Shown here in pieces: positions 9,272 through 18,662 of a stretch of DNA of 64,000 nucleotides. The notes under the pieces are model-generated. The model was not told where the DNA came from, did not search any database, and saw only the letters and a program-made list of their open reading frames with translations. Made by a program: the position numbers and the translations under genes. Within the stretch, counting starts at the first letter, position 1, and each line of letters opens with the position of its first letter. The stretch spans positions 310,001 through 374,000 of the forward strand of contig CANNBP010000003.1 of assembly GCA_947502885.1 (NCBI GenBank). The letters run 5' to 3'. The DNA is from an uncultured Aquimarina sp. Lineage in GTDB: Bacteria > Bacteroidota > Bacteroidia > Flavobacteriales > Flavobacteriaceae.

Positions 9272-9321
9272 CTTAAGTAATTGTTCTTTTTCTTCCTTTT
9301 ACCTATCAAATTAATACACAA

Positions 9322-9353
9322 AAAAAGCGAAACACACTCATGTTTCGCTTTTT
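9322..9353. terminator. Bidirectional terminator between convergent genes
   Basis: A perfect 13-bp stem (9322-9334 with 9341-9353) with a 6-nt loop; the ends are runs of A and T, so it can serve both gdhA on the plus strand and the minus-strand gene ending at 9377. Confidence 0.88.
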
Positions 9354-9376
9354 AAAAATAAACATCACTATAGACA

Positions 9377-10111
9377 TTAACTAACTGCCTGATCAGTTTC
9401 TTGCTCGGTACTTTTTTTACGATTTGAGAGAATTTGATGGTATCTATCTGTTAACGTATCCAACTCATTGTTTAGAGACTCATATTTCTTTTCTTCATCC
9501 AACTCAACATAAGCACTTATCCTATTCATTAAATTTGTATACATAAGCATTGCTTCTGGTCGTATCGCACTAAATGAAATTTTATTTTTCTTGCTTTTTT
9601 CTGTAATTCTTTCGGTATACAGTGCTCTAAATTTTTGATTGGCAATTTTAAGTCGATCTACCCAGTTTTGTAACCCTACTCGTTGCAAAGCCGCTTTTAA
9701 ATTTTCTTCGGTTTCAAAATCATTAATCAGGTTGATTATTACAGCACTCTCTGATTCATAATTCATGCGGGCAATTCTATTGCCATAGCTATCGACACGA
9801 TCTAACAGGGTTTGCGCAGCACCTTTTACTTTGGGATGCTGGTGATAGGTATTCATAATAAAACCATATCTAAGTCCGGTGATGGCATCATCTCTGTCTC
9901 TATCCAGTAGTTCTAGTTCTTTGGTAAATTCATTTTCGCGTTCATAAACAAGTGCATCATCTAGTTGATCAACAATACTGCTTAAAGCATCTACCTGAGT
10001 ATTTAACTTTAATGCGTTAGCGTCGTTTTGATGACAAATATCCAAGGTGCTTCTTAATAATTCTATCATTTCTTCTTTACGAAGCATCATGAGGTAAGTT
10101 GGTGTAAACAT
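9377..10111 (-). CDS. DUF6261-like all-helical protein
   Basis: A 244-aa soluble protein that looks almost entirely helical, with heptad-like stretches (about 25-80 and 205-235) and no signal peptide or membrane segment. The general appearance (helical, about 240 aa, acidic and polar, Bacteroidetes-restricted) fits DUF6261-type proteins; this family name is from memory and not certain. It is monocistronic, with a terminator at its 3' end and a tandem repeat array about 120 bp upstream of its start. The role is unknown. Confidence 0.6.
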   Translation of the reverse strand: MFTPTYLMMLRKEEMIELLRSTLDICHQNDANALKLNTQVDALSSIVDQLDDALVYERENEFTKELELLDRDRDDAITGLRYGFIMNTYHQHPKVKGAAQTLLDRVDSYGNRIARMNYESESAVIINLINDFETEENLKAALQRVGLQNWVDRLKIANQKFRALYTERITEKSKKNKISFSAIRPEAMLMYTNLMNRISAYVELDEEKKYESLNNELDTLTDRYHQILSNRKKSTEQETDQAVS

Positions 10112-10228
10112 TTGATTTAAATTTTGTTATTATATATTGTATATGTCTCAACCTCATAAAACGTTACCCCTATACTTTAGATTTTTTTTCTGTTTACGTC
10201 AAAATTTGAGATCATTATAAAAAATGTA

Positions 10229-10401
10229 GTTCCTGCCAAACGTGAGAGATAAATAATAAAAAATATAAAGCTCCTGCCAAACGTGAGAGATAAATAATAA
10301 AAAATATAAAGCTCCTGCCAAGCGCGGGAGATACATAATAAAAAATATAAAGCTCCTGCCAAGCGCGGGAGATACATAATAAAAAATATAAAGCTCCTGT
10401 A
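10229..10401. repeat. Four 41-bp tandem repeats, each able to form a hairpin
   Basis: Units start at 10229, 10270, 10311 and 10352, with a partial unit from 10393. Each has a GC-richer block followed by an AT-rich spacer (AATAATAAAAAATATAAA). Units 3 and 4 are identical and form a 7-bp stem CTCCTGC/GCGGGAG with a 5-nt loop; units 1 and 2 have CGTGAGAG and a weaker stem. The array is the main content of the 530-bp gap at 10112-10641; nothing else is evident there. Confidence 0.9.
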
Positions 10402-10641
10402 ACTTGTAGAAGCTCTATCTTAAAAAAACAAAAACTCTAGCTGGTGCTACTTCACATATCAGGGAGATAACATAAAATCTCTTTTTTTTTGGGTTTTTAT
10501 GATGCATTCTCTTCTTACCTATTATTAGGGATTGTATTTTAGTATTCAAAAACCATTATGTCTATTTTTAATATTCAAAAGATTTAGATACTATGGTCAT
10601 GATGCAGGATTACTTGCACTAATTTCAATATATAAAGCAAA

Positions 10642-11370
10642 ATGGATAATATAAGTAGTATTATTAAAAAGGCACAAGATGATTTGTTTCCAGAGTTAGA
10701 GAAAAAAATTCGTTTGGAGCTGCAAAAGAAAGACAAAGATTGGCTTATTGATCAGATTATTTACCTCACATGCGAAAGACATAGTTTACACGAGCAAAAA
10801 AACAAGCTTGAAAATATGAAGAATCGTCTTGCTCGAATAAACAAGATAGGTTATGATGATCAAGCCCTAACAAACTTTGTAGATACATATCGAAAAATTA
10901 GTAGAGATGATCTGCAAGCCTCTGGCCTACTTGTCAATCCACCACATATGGGTTTAGCTACAATTGAACCTTATCAAAGATCAAAAAAAGGTGAAGCTCT
11001 TCTCGAAAAAGCGCAAGATATACTCTATCTAGCATTATATGGTGACCAAACTATTAATGTTAATTTGACACGTGGGCAAGAAGAGATTCTAACCATAATA
11101 TTACCCCAAAGCAAGTCTGACTCCTTATTTTTTCTAAAAGCGGTAACAGAAGTGAATGCCTCCGGAACCTGGCAAGATCCTGATGGAATATCAAATGATG
11201 ATCATACCAATAATGTAGGGTTACAGGTTGAGTTTGGTGATCATAAAACGGGTACTATCGGAATGGCCATATTTGTAGCCCTGAACTTAATTAATCTTTT
11301 GCATGTAAATGAACAGATTTTTTATGCACGTATGGAAAAGGTTGAGCGAAGTTCGTTACAATCCTTATAG
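10642..11370 (+). CDS. Protein of unknown function (242 aa)
   Basis: No family is recognised. The first 75 residues are strongly helical and charged with coiled-coil character. The rest is mixed, with a segment around LTRGQEEILTIILP and a C-terminal hydrophobic stretch near 210-222 (MAIFVALNLINLL) that is too short and mixed to be called a sure membrane helix. There is no signal peptide, so it is probably cytoplasmic. The gene is isolated, with the 41-bp repeat array upstream and an imperfect inverted repeat downstream. Confidence 0.6.
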   Translation: MDNISSIIKKAQDDLFPELEKKIRLELQKKDKDWLIDQIIYLTCERHSLHEQKNKLENMKNRLARINKIGYDDQALTNFVDTYRKISRDDLQASGLLVNPPHMGLATIEPYQRSKKGEALLEKAQDILYLALYGDQTINVNLTRGQEEILTIILPQSKSDSLFFLKAVTEVNASGTWQDPDGISNDDHTNNVGLQVEFGDHKTGTIGMAIFVALNLINLLHVNEQIFYARMEKVERSSLQSL

Positions 11371-11564
11371 AGAGAAAATAGTTCCTATCACTTGCTACAT
11401 ACTATATCAAGAAAACAATATAAAAACTTTTTTTAGCATATTTATGACCGATTCTGGTCAAACATAGTGCTAGGGATTGTATATTGGATTCTTTTTGAAA
11501 TACCTATTGTTTATCCCACTGGATGGAAATTGAAAATTCCTTAGCTTTGGAAAAACAAACTAAA

Positions 11565-11667
11565 CATAACACTTCGTAAACTCCATTGATCAAATAATTT
11601 GTCTTCGCCATAGCTACGCAAATGATTTAATCTACGACGCTAAGGCTGAGTTTATCTTGATGTTACG
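11565..11667. repeat. Long imperfect inverted repeat upstream of the 11660 gene
   Basis: Inner arms 11588-11601 and 11619-11632 pair at 12 of 14 positions around a 17-nt loop. Outer blocks GTAAACTC (near 11576-11583) and GAGTTTAT (near 11649-11656), then CATAACA and TGTTACG, continue the symmetry with an asymmetric bulge of about 11 nt. It may be a decayed palindromic repeat or a structured leader. This occupies much of the 289-bp gap after 11370. Confidence 0.55.
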
Positions 11668-12520
11668 CAACATCACAAAAAAGATGGGAAAAATATATAC
11701 ATCACAAATACACAAAAGTGAAAATGCTTCTATATGGTACGGAGGTATTGTAGTACATACGATAAGAGAAATCAGAAGAAGTATTGAAAGTTTAAAGAAA
11801 TCTAAAAAAGCTGACCAATATGTTATGGGCGGAATTCATGCCCTAAGAAAACTACTTGAGGATGAAGAAAGCTGTTCTAATCTCGCCAAAGCAGAAGTTA
11901 AAGAATGGATAGCAATACTAGAAGAATGGTATAAAAAGGCAAGTAGATATATTCCTAAAGACATTCAAGAAGATTTTAAAAAACAGTTAGATGAAGATTT
12001 AGAAATCATATTAGATAAGTCATCAGATTTACCCGAATACTCATGGAGAAAAGAATCTCTTGAAAGACAAATAATTCTTAGAGTCGAGAATCAAGAAGTA
12101 AAAGACTTATACTATCAAAAAACCGAAATCAAACATCCCGTTGAGCTAGGAAATTCTCTCAACGAGTACTTAAAAAAATGTTTGAGCAATTTATTAGATG
12201 ATAAAAGCACTAATGAAAGCATAGATCCTCCTGTACAAAAGGTACATCATAACTCATTAAATATTAGTATAACTCGCAATGAGACTGATTATGCTTTACT
12301 AATTGACGAATTTGAGTTCTACAATACCAATGAAAACAGGGAGCAGGATATACATATAAATGCATATGACTTAGAAGATGCAATTAAATCCAACTTAGTA
12401 AGCACATTTAAATTTGATTGCGAAAGTTCGTTATTCTTTGTATCCAGTAAGAAACTAGACTCATTACAACAAATCATAGAAGTATTACTCTCATTAAAAA
12501 CTACAGATATCATAAAATAA
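11660..12520 (+). CDS. Protein of unknown function (about 286 aa)
   Basis: No family is recognised. The N-terminal half (about 30-170) is helical and charged, and the C-terminal part looks alpha/beta, with a final LLSLKTTDIIK. There is no signal peptide or membrane segment. The start is uncertain: ATG at 11660 (after an in-frame TTG at 11657) lies inside the inverted repeat, and ATG at 11684 (MGKIYTSQIH) is a plausible shorter start. It is convergent with the LytS-like kinase gene. Confidence 0.55.
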   Translation: MLRNITKKMGKIYTSQIHKSENASIWYGGIVVHTIREIRRSIESLKKSKKADQYVMGGIHALRKLLEDEESCSNLAKAEVKEWIAILEEWYKKASRYIPKDIQEDFKKQLDEDLEIILDKSSDLPEYSWRKESLERQIILRVENQEVKDLYYQKTEIKHPVELGNSLNEYLKKCLSNLLDDKSTNESIDPPVQKVHHNSLNISITRNETDYALLIDEFEFYNTNENREQDIHINAYDLEDAIKSNLVSTFKFDCESSLFFVSSKKLDSLQQIIEVLLSLKTTDIIK

Positions 12521-12591
12521 GATAGCGAGAGTACTCATAAAGTGTGATTTTTGGTATCTCAAGCAAATGTTTGAAATAAATCAAATCTAGA

Positions 12592-13878
12592 TTAATACAT
12601 CTTTTGAAAAGGCATTCTGATAATCACTTTAGTTCCTGCCGGGTTTTGATCATCATATAAATCAAATACCTCGTACCCTACTTCGGTATCATACTGCTCT
12701 TTTAAGATTTCTAATCGTTGCTGTATGGCTTCTAAGGCAAATGATTCATGATAGTTACCCTGGCGCTCCTGAATTTTTTTTGCTTCTTTTCTTCCAATAC
12801 CATTATCGACAATGGTGCATAATAAATGGTCTGTAAATGTAAAATCTATGGTAAGTTTCTTTTTACCTGCTTTATGCAGTAAACCGTGTATCAAAGCATT
12901 TTCTATAAAAGGCTGTACAATTAAGGATGGAACAGATAAACCTTCTGTATCTGTATGTTGTATTTGGTAAGTAAAATCATCCTCAAAACGTAATTTTTCT
13001 AGCCTAAGATATATTTCTAAAAATTCGAGTTCTTTATCAATTGCAATAAAGTTTTTATTAGAGTAGTTTAAGGTATTTCTAACCAATCGTGAAAATAAAA
13101 CAACGTAGTCATAAGATGAATCTGTATTTTGTTGAAGTATGAGATCTTGTATCGAATTAAGAGAATTAAATATAAAATGAGGATTCATTTGAGACTTTAA
13201 TGACTTAAGTTGCAAAAATGCCAGTTCATTCTTTTTACTTACCTCTAATTCTGAATATGCCTTTTCTAAAAGTAATTTCTGAGTTTCTATAATGCTATTC
13301 TGTTTCTGTAATTCTTCATTGTTCTTTTGAAGAGAAAGTTCATTCTTAATATTTAGATTTTTAAAGAGATTAACTATGAAGAACACTCCAATAAACATAA
13401 ATATAACATTAGTGTATCCAAAATATTTTTCGGGATATATAGGAGCTAAATAATTAGGTAAATAAAATGCAACAATAGCCAGAATCAACGCGATATAATG
13501 AATATATTTTTTATCAAAAAATAATAGTGAAAATAAAGGTATAACCATATATTGATACTCGGCATAAAACCCTTTAAAAGTAACATTAGAATGTAAAAAA
13601 AGGATGGCCATAACTCCAGATACAAATACCAATCTGGATATAAAAAGATATCCTTGTCTTTGTAAATATAATATCCCACAAAACAAAACTATTTCTGCCA
13701 CCAAAATTGTTAATCTAGCCGTAGTTAATTGTTGTATTGCTAAATCAAAAGACAAAAAAAATACTGCCGCAAATAGAGATATTAAGGAACATAAATTAAG
13801 GACCTTGGAACGTTTTATATCTAGAGCCGTACTATGTTCTTTAACTCCGAGGTTAAGTAATTGTCTTAGTATGTTCAT
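12592..13878 (-). CDS. LytS/YehU-type sensor histidine kinase with six-helix membrane sensor
   Basis: 428 aa. About six hydrophobic helices fill residues 27-172, a coiled coil follows (about 175-220), then the His_kinase domain with the phospho-acceptor motif QMNPHFIFNSL (His 234) and an ATPase part with a DNGIG loop near the C-terminus. It is translated 9 bp after the LytTR regulator gene, which is its likely partner. Its kinase part closely resembles that of the TPR kinase at 18663. The signal is unknown; the sensor region contains no recognised ligand domain. Confidence 0.88.
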   Translation of the reverse strand: MNILRQLLNLGVKEHSTALDIKRSKVLNLCSLISLFAAVFFLSFDLAIQQLTTARLTILVAEIVLFCGILYLQRQGYLFISRLVFVSGVMAILFLHSNVTFKGFYAEYQYMVIPLFSLLFFDKKYIHYIALILAIVAFYLPNYLAPIYPEKYFGYTNVIFMFIGVFFIVNLFKNLNIKNELSLQKNNEELQKQNSIIETQKLLLEKAYSELEVSKKNELAFLQLKSLKSQMNPHFIFNSLNSIQDLILQQNTDSSYDYVVLFSRLVRNTLNYSNKNFIAIDKELEFLEIYLRLEKLRFEDDFTYQIQHTDTEGLSVPSLIVQPFIENALIHGLLHKAGKKKLTIDFTFTDHLLCTIVDNGIGRKEAKKIQERQGNYHESFALEAIQQRLEILKEQYDTEVGYEVFDLYDDQNPAGTKVIIRMPFQKMY

Positions 13879-13887
13879 TGTAAAAAT

Positions 13888-14631
13888 CTATCGTATCGTA
13901 TCTTCAAAAGAAGTAAAACGTGTTCTTGCTATTTTGGCTGTTATGTTTTGAGTTAATTCTATGTTTAAGCTAGATTTATTAACTACCTCGACATACTTTA
14001 GATTAATAATCCAGGTTCTGTGCGATCGAAAAAAGGTAGTATCTTCTGGAAGCAGATTTTCAAAATATTTTAGGTTCTTGCTAGTCGTTACCGGTTTGTT
14101 ATCTGTAGTGTAAATTTTGCTATACGAGCCATCTGCTTCTATGGCAATAATAGAATCCAACGCAAGAACTCTTCTATTACCTAACTCTGGCAGTATAATT
14201 TGCTTAAACTCTTTCTTCTTAATAGAATTAAGGAGTAATTGATAATCTTTGATTTTCTTTTGTTTTTCTAATTTGTTTTGCAATTTTTCAATAGCCTCAA
14301 TCAATCGATTTCTGTCAATCGGTTTTACCAAATAATCTATCGCAGACAATTCAAAGGCTTTAATCGCATACTCATCAAAGGCTGTTACAAAGATGATATC
14401 AAAATTCATTTCATCAAAGAAATTTGCTATCTCATACCCTGCATAATTTGGCATCTGTACATCCAAAAAAACTACATCGGGCTGTAGTTCTTTTATCTTT
14501 TCAACTCCTTCTGGAAGCGAAGCGCATTTGGCCAAAATTTCTACCTCTAGATTACATCTTTTTAAAAGATTTGATAAAACGTTTCTAGCACGTTGTTCAT
14601 CATCAACCAAAATTGCCTTTATAATACTCAT
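13888..14631 (-). CDS. LytTR-family response regulator
   Basis: 247 aa. The receiver domain has acidic residues at DDE (10-12), phospho-acceptor Asp 57 (FLDVQMP), Thr 83 and Lys 103 (LVKP). The C-terminal LytTR DNA-binding domain begins near 145, with the typical ADGSYSKIYT and FFRSHRTWIINL segments. It is first in a two-gene operon with the membrane kinase. Targets are not identified. Confidence 0.9.
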   Translation of the reverse strand: MSIIKAILVDDEQRARNVLSNLLKRCNLEVEILAKCASLPEGVEKIKELQPDVVFLDVQMPNYAGYEIANFFDEMNFDIIFVTAFDEYAIKAFELSAIDYLVKPIDRNRLIEAIEKLQNKLEKQKKIKDYQLLLNSIKKKEFKQIILPELGNRRVLALDSIIAIEADGSYSKIYTTDNKPVTTSKNLKYFENLLPEDTTFFRSHRTWIINLKYVEVVNKSSLNIELTQNITAKIARTRFTSFEDTIR

Positions 14632-14788
14632 AATCCAAAAATAAGTAGTTTAAAGTTAGTAATTATAAGTCAGTTTGTGAATCGTAATTTGAGTTTATAA
14701 ACAGCAACAACATACTTTATAGATTCATTTTTAGCTTAGAATATCGATGTCCTTAAATTAGGGATAGTTACTCTCTTGAAGTACACCA

Positions 14789-14827
14789 AGCCTATCGAAG
14801 TAAAACTTTAATAATCTTCGACAGGCT
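14789..14827. repeat. Inverted repeat with TTCGACAGGCT-type arms
   Basis: Arms of 12 bp (14789-14800 and 14816-14827) pair except at one position, with a 15-nt loop. The arm resembles dispersed intergenic palindromes seen in flavobacteria. It lies past the 3' end of the gene at 14858 but has no T-run, so it is recorded as a repeat rather than a terminator. Confidence 0.5.
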
Positions 14828-14857
14828 CACAACAAGGTTTTAGTATATACCTCAGCT

Positions 14858-16114
14858 TTAATTTACATGAGTACATTCTAAAATATTTATCCCTCTTACA
14901 ATCCCTTCTGTAAAAACCTTTTGGTATCCACTACCATTGTATTGTTGTGCAAATACTGCTTGTTGATAACTACATTTACCATCTTTTCTTTTCATAACAA
15001 TAACACCTGTAATTCTTCGTCCTAATTGTACTCCTAAACTATTTCTATAGATACTCCAATCATTATCTGTAAAATAAACTTTGGTAATCGTTTCTTCCCA
15101 ATTATATTGGTTTGCCCATGATTTTGCAGCGATAATCGCTTGGTTTTCTAGTTCAGAATTACTCAATCCTTTTTTTGGCAATCTTCTATTTTTTATGTCT
15201 TTTGCTTCTTTAGCTGCATACATCTTTTCTGTGTATTCTTTTGCTTTTACTGACCATCCAGCTAGTTTTGTATCTATCTGATCCTGAAACTCTTTACTTA
15301 TTAGTAAATTCCTAATCACTTTTTGATCTTTATGAAAGTAATTAAAGGTTTCGTATGCACCCCATTCTGATGTTCCTAAATCATTACCTGAACTATATTT
15401 TGCCCATATCAATGAAAGTGGACTTTCTACGATCATATATTCTCTTCTATTGCCTCCAACACTATAAACATCTACACCCAATGCCTTACTAAAATCTACC
15501 ATATAGCTATAACGTTCACCATACCCATTAGGAAAATTAAGGTGTATTTCCTCTCCTTTATTAATATCAATAGTTACCGAATTAAATGACTCTCCGTTAT
15601 GCAACTTTTTTGCTGCTGGGTAGTATACATTAGCACTTGCATTTACAGGCTCTGCTCCTATATCCCCATTCATTATTTGTTTAGATAAGTTTATTGCCCA
15701 AGCTTCTGTTTTATTTTTGGTCATTGCATCAACCTTAGATTTATCTGAGCTAAAAAAATTGGCGTATAAAAAAGTTTCCCAAATACCATCTCCTAAAGCA
15801 ACTGCCGGTGTTTTTGGTGCTACCGAAACATAGCTATTGTTATCATAGGGTATGACATAAATACCAGCTGTGCCATAAACCGATTTTCCTGATGTTTTGC
15901 TGGCTTCGGGATTATAGGTGTAAGCTGCCGGAAAACATTGCTTACATGAAGCCATAGCCAGTATTTTAACTCCATTGTTTTCTCCTATTTGTAAAAATTG
16001 TTGCTTTTTTCCATCACGAGAGGGTTCTAATAGATGAACCACTTGATCTTGTGAATAAATTTGGCTTAAAAAAGTAAAACCAAGTACTGCTAATATCTGT
16101 AGGTAATTTTTCAT
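14858..16114 (-). CDS. Secreted protein of unknown function (418 aa)
   Basis: Signal peptide at about 1-21 (cleavage near IYSQ). The mature protein has a CKQC pair near 57-60 and a late Cys in LECTHVN, suggesting a disulfide or metal site. The middle is Tyr/Asn-rich and beta-like, followed by a charged helical stretch (about 290-330). No T9SS tail is visible, so it may be periplasmic. It is followed on the same strand by nothing close and preceded 25 bp upstream by an LRR protein gene, so the two may share a transcript. No family is recognised. Confidence 0.65.
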   Translation of the reverse strand: MKNYLQILAVLGFTFLSQIYSQDQVVHLLEPSRDGKKQQFLQIGENNGVKILAMASCKQCFPAAYTYNPEASKTSGKSVYGTAGIYVIPYDNNSYVSVAPKTPAVALGDGIWETFLYANFFSSDKSKVDAMTKNKTEAWAINLSKQIMNGDIGAEPVNASANVYYPAAKKLHNGESFNSVTIDINKGEEIHLNFPNGYGERYSYMVDFSKALGVDVYSVGGNRREYMIVESPLSLIWAKYSSGNDLGTSEWGAYETFNYFHKDQKVIRNLLISKEFQDQIDTKLAGWSVKAKEYTEKMYAAKEAKDIKNRRLPKKGLSNSELENQAIIAAKSWANQYNWEETITKVYFTDNDWSIYRNSLGVQLGRRITGVIVMKRKDGKCSYQQAVFAQQYNGSGYQKVFTEGIVRGINILECTHVN

Positions 16115-16139
16115 TGCACACTTTTAAAATTCTTATACA

Positions 16140-17057
16140 TTATTCTTTGATCATCTTTTTTCTAATTATTTCACTTTCTGTAGTTATAAAAAGCCAATAC
16201 ATCCCTTTGTCTAATATAGAAATATCTAATTCACTAGTGCTTTTTACTTCTAAGACGTTGCTTCCTTTAAATGTAAATACAGTGATGTTTTTTATTTTTT
16301 CTATAGATTGAATATTAATGACATTATTTGCGGGGTTTGGGTATACAATTATATCATCACTTTCTTTATTACTCGATTCGGGTATATCCATTGTAGGAAA
16401 GCCTAAATCTACCTGACTATCTGTACTTTGTTTACAAATATGGCTATAACTAGCCCAAGTATCTTTTTGCCAATGTCCATTTGCGGGTGGTGTAAATCCT
16501 GTGTCAATATTGATGCATTCTAATTTTGGATTACTAGTAGCGATTAGAAAAAAGTTAGCTGCATGATTATTTCTATTAGCAATATCCAGTATTTTAAGGT
16601 CCGAATTGTTACGGCAATCTATAAAACTTAAAGATGGATATTTGCTTAAATCCAAATCAGTTAATTCATTAAAAGAGCAATACAATGCTTCTAAAATAAT
16701 ATTATTACCAAGATTCATTTTACTTATTTTATTTCCGTCTACTTGAACAACTCTTAAATCCTTATTGTTACTCAAATCCAATTCGGTTATCAAATTACTT
16801 CTCATAAATAGACCAGTAATATTTGTAAAAAAATGTATTCCTGTTACATCTACTATATCCTGTCCGCCACCAATAAAAAGATCTCCGGTATAATTTTGCG
16901 CTTCTGTTATATTAATTTCTCCATCATTGTTTGTATCTATAGTAGAAAAATGATTGATCAAATCATCTTTGAAGTTGGCATCGGGAAAATTGATAATCTG
17001 ACTATAGCTAGTAACGACACTTAATGTTACAATTAATAAAAGTAATTTTTCTTTCAT
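16140..17057 (-). CDS. Secreted leucine-rich-repeat protein with T9SS tail
   Basis: The start chosen is ATG at 17057 (MKEKLLLLIV), which gives a proper signal peptide; the longer frame from 17168 adds 37 unlikely residues. 305 aa: an EF-hand-like DTNNDGEIN calcium loop early in the mature protein, then internalin-like LRR units (LTELDLS / LTDLDLS patterns) to about 190, a Cys pair, and a C-terminal Por-type sorting domain starting at VYPNPANN. It is probably exported by T9SS and cell-surface attached or released. The ligand is unknown. Confidence 0.78.
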   Translation of the reverse strand: MKEKLLLLIVTLSVVTSYSQIINFPDANFKDDLINHFSTIDTNNDGEINITEAQNYTGDLFIGGGQDIVDVTGIHFFTNITGLFMRSNLITELDLSNNKDLRVVQVDGNKISKMNLGNNIILEALYCSFNELTDLDLSKYPSLSFIDCRNNSDLKILDIANRNNHAANFFLIATSNPKLECINIDTGFTPPANGHWQKDTWASYSHICKQSTDSQVDLGFPTMDIPESSNKESDDIIVYPNPANNVINIQSIEKIKNITVFTFKGSNVLEVKSTSELDISILDKGMYWLFITTESEIIRKKMIKE

Positions 17058-17380
17058 GTTTGACTGTTTTTTGGGTGATAATTTCTCTTTTGTCTTTATA
17101 TATGTACAAGAGTACAAATAGGTGTATATGTTACCCATTCGTATTGATATACTAATACATATAAACAAGAATAAGAGTAACTGTTTAAAATATTACAAAC
17201 GACTTTATAAAGTGCTATTTGGGTTTGTGAATAGAACTGATCTTCTATAAACCTCAATTCGGTATAAGGATATAGCTAAAGAAAATCGTCAAATTGAGTG
17301 GTTTTTTATAGTGAAACGAATAAAAACTGTATCGATCTTTCGATTAGGTGACAATGCTTTTGATGAAAAATTCACTTGTC

Positions 17381-17435
17381 TTCGATACAATTTTCTATCG
17401 AAAATCACTCTGACTGACGTAAATTTTCTTACGTC
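17381..17435 (-). terminator. Two adjacent hairpins downstream of the 17454 gene
   Basis: GACGTAA/TTACGTC (17416-17422 with 17429-17435) and TTCGATA/TATCGAA (17381-17387 with 17396-17402) are perfect 7-bp stems. They lie just past the minus-strand stop at 17454 but lack clear T-runs. The rest of the 396-bp gap at 17058-17453 shows nothing notable. Confidence 0.4.
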
Positions 17436-17453
17436 GAACTTACGTTACAACTA

Positions 17454-18626
17454 TTAATAGTCTAGAATTAACTTTTCAACTTTTGAATTAAAGTTATCTT
17501 GATTTAATCCTATCAATTCCTCAGTTCTTTTCAAAAAGCTTTTTAGTTTATCTTGTCTTCCTGCATTAATCAACTTTAAAACACCTTCTATTCCTTTTTC
17601 TCTTTCTACGCGATTTACAATCAATCCGGCTATCGTAGAACGAGCTGAAATTTCGGGCGCAATATGGCTAAAGATTTTTCTATTTTGCCTAAACAGATCA
17701 AACAAATTGGTCTTAGGGTTTTGTTTCAAATAATTTCTTAACTCGCCAACAAGTCTTTTGTGAGTGATCATTCCTCCATTTCTATCTGTATAATATGCAT
17801 TACCCCAACTATATGCTACACCTTCTTCGGTTATCCAATTTCGGTTTTTATGTTCATTTATTTGTCCTGAATAGTAATGAAACATATCATGTGAGAAATC
17901 TTCATTATTCATTACCGAGAATATAGTTTTAGCCACAACACCATATCCATCTCGATATTGTCCGTTTGCCTTAATGGCATATTCAAAACCTCTTAATCTC
18001 AAAATCTCTTGTAAATCATCACACATATAAAAATTTAGCTTTTGAGGTTTCACACCTAGTCTATTAGCTATTTTAGTATTTTTTTGGTCAAATAATAATG
18101 CCCTTTCTTTATTTATTTGCCCTCTATAGTGATAAGTAACATTTCCTATTTCTTTTATTTTCCAATAACGAGTATAATATTCTAACGGAATTGAAAATGT
18201 GATGTTTCCATTATTTTCTGTAGCAATAAGTCTAACGAGATAAGCTATTTTTGGTTTTACATCGCTTTTATAAATCGTATAACTAATCAACAATGAATAT
18301 TCATGATCCGAAATGGGATACATATTAATCAACCTTTTGTCTTGAATCTTTAAGGTTACGCTATCCTTTCTTGATTCATACCCCTCTAATACCTTAAGAG
18401 AGGACTCGGTCAACTTTATATGCTTTGATGTAAGATACTTAGAGTTAGATACACCTTTGATAATATTAGAAAAAAGTAGTTCTAGGCTTGTGTTGATACG
18501 CTTTTTAGTTAAAGAATCGATAGCATAATTAACAAAATCTGGCTTTTCTACAATATCCTGAGCAACTGATGTATACAATGTAAAAAATAAAACAATTAGT
18601 AAAAGTCTTTTTCTCATTTTGGGCAT
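17454..18626 (-). CDS. Secreted gluzincin-like protein with altered HExxH motif
   Basis: 390 aa with a signal peptide (cut near VAQ, residue 23; ATG at residue 4 is an alternative start). A segment at 244-251 reads FSHDMFHY, the place where gluzincins have HExxH: His 246 and His 250 are kept but the catalytic Glu is Asp 247. A downstream WITEEGVAYSWG (264-275) looks like the third-ligand helix of peptidase MA-type enzymes. It may therefore bind zinc but be weak or inactive as a peptidase. The N-terminal 200 residues match no family I recognise. It sits 36 bp downstream of the TPR kinase and may be co-transcribed with it. Confidence 0.65.
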   Translation of the reverse strand: MPKMRKRLLLIVLFFTLYTSVAQDIVEKPDFVNYAIDSLTKKRINTSLELLFSNIIKGVSNSKYLTSKHIKLTESSLKVLEGYESRKDSVTLKIQDKRLINMYPISDHEYSLLISYTIYKSDVKPKIAYLVRLIATENNGNITFSIPLEYYTRYWKIKEIGNVTYHYRGQINKERALLFDQKNTKIANRLGVKPQKLNFYMCDDLQEILRLRGFEYAIKANGQYRDGYGVVAKTIFSVMNNEDFSHDMFHYYSGQINEHKNRNWITEEGVAYSWGNAYYTDRNGGMITHKRLVGELRNYLKQNPKTNLFDLFRQNRKIFSHIAPEISARSTIAGLIVNRVEREKGIEGVLKLINAGRQDKLKSFLKRTEELIGLNQDNFNSKVEKLILDY

Positions 18627-18662
18627 TCTTAAGTATTATTATAAACTAAGCCTTGTTTCTAA

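Noticed and set aside
10177..10377. Minus-strand frame of 66 codons with repeated YLSRLAG peptide
   Set aside because: It is only the translation of the 41-bp tandem repeat; the peptide repeats follow the DNA period and have no start signal or conserved context.
10229..10401. Possible CRISPR array
   Set aside because: Units are contiguous and identical in period with no unique spacers, and no cas genes are nearby.
17058..17168. Extended N-terminus of the LRR protein from 17168
   Set aside because: It puts 37 unlikely residues before a clear signal peptide that begins at the ATG at 17057.
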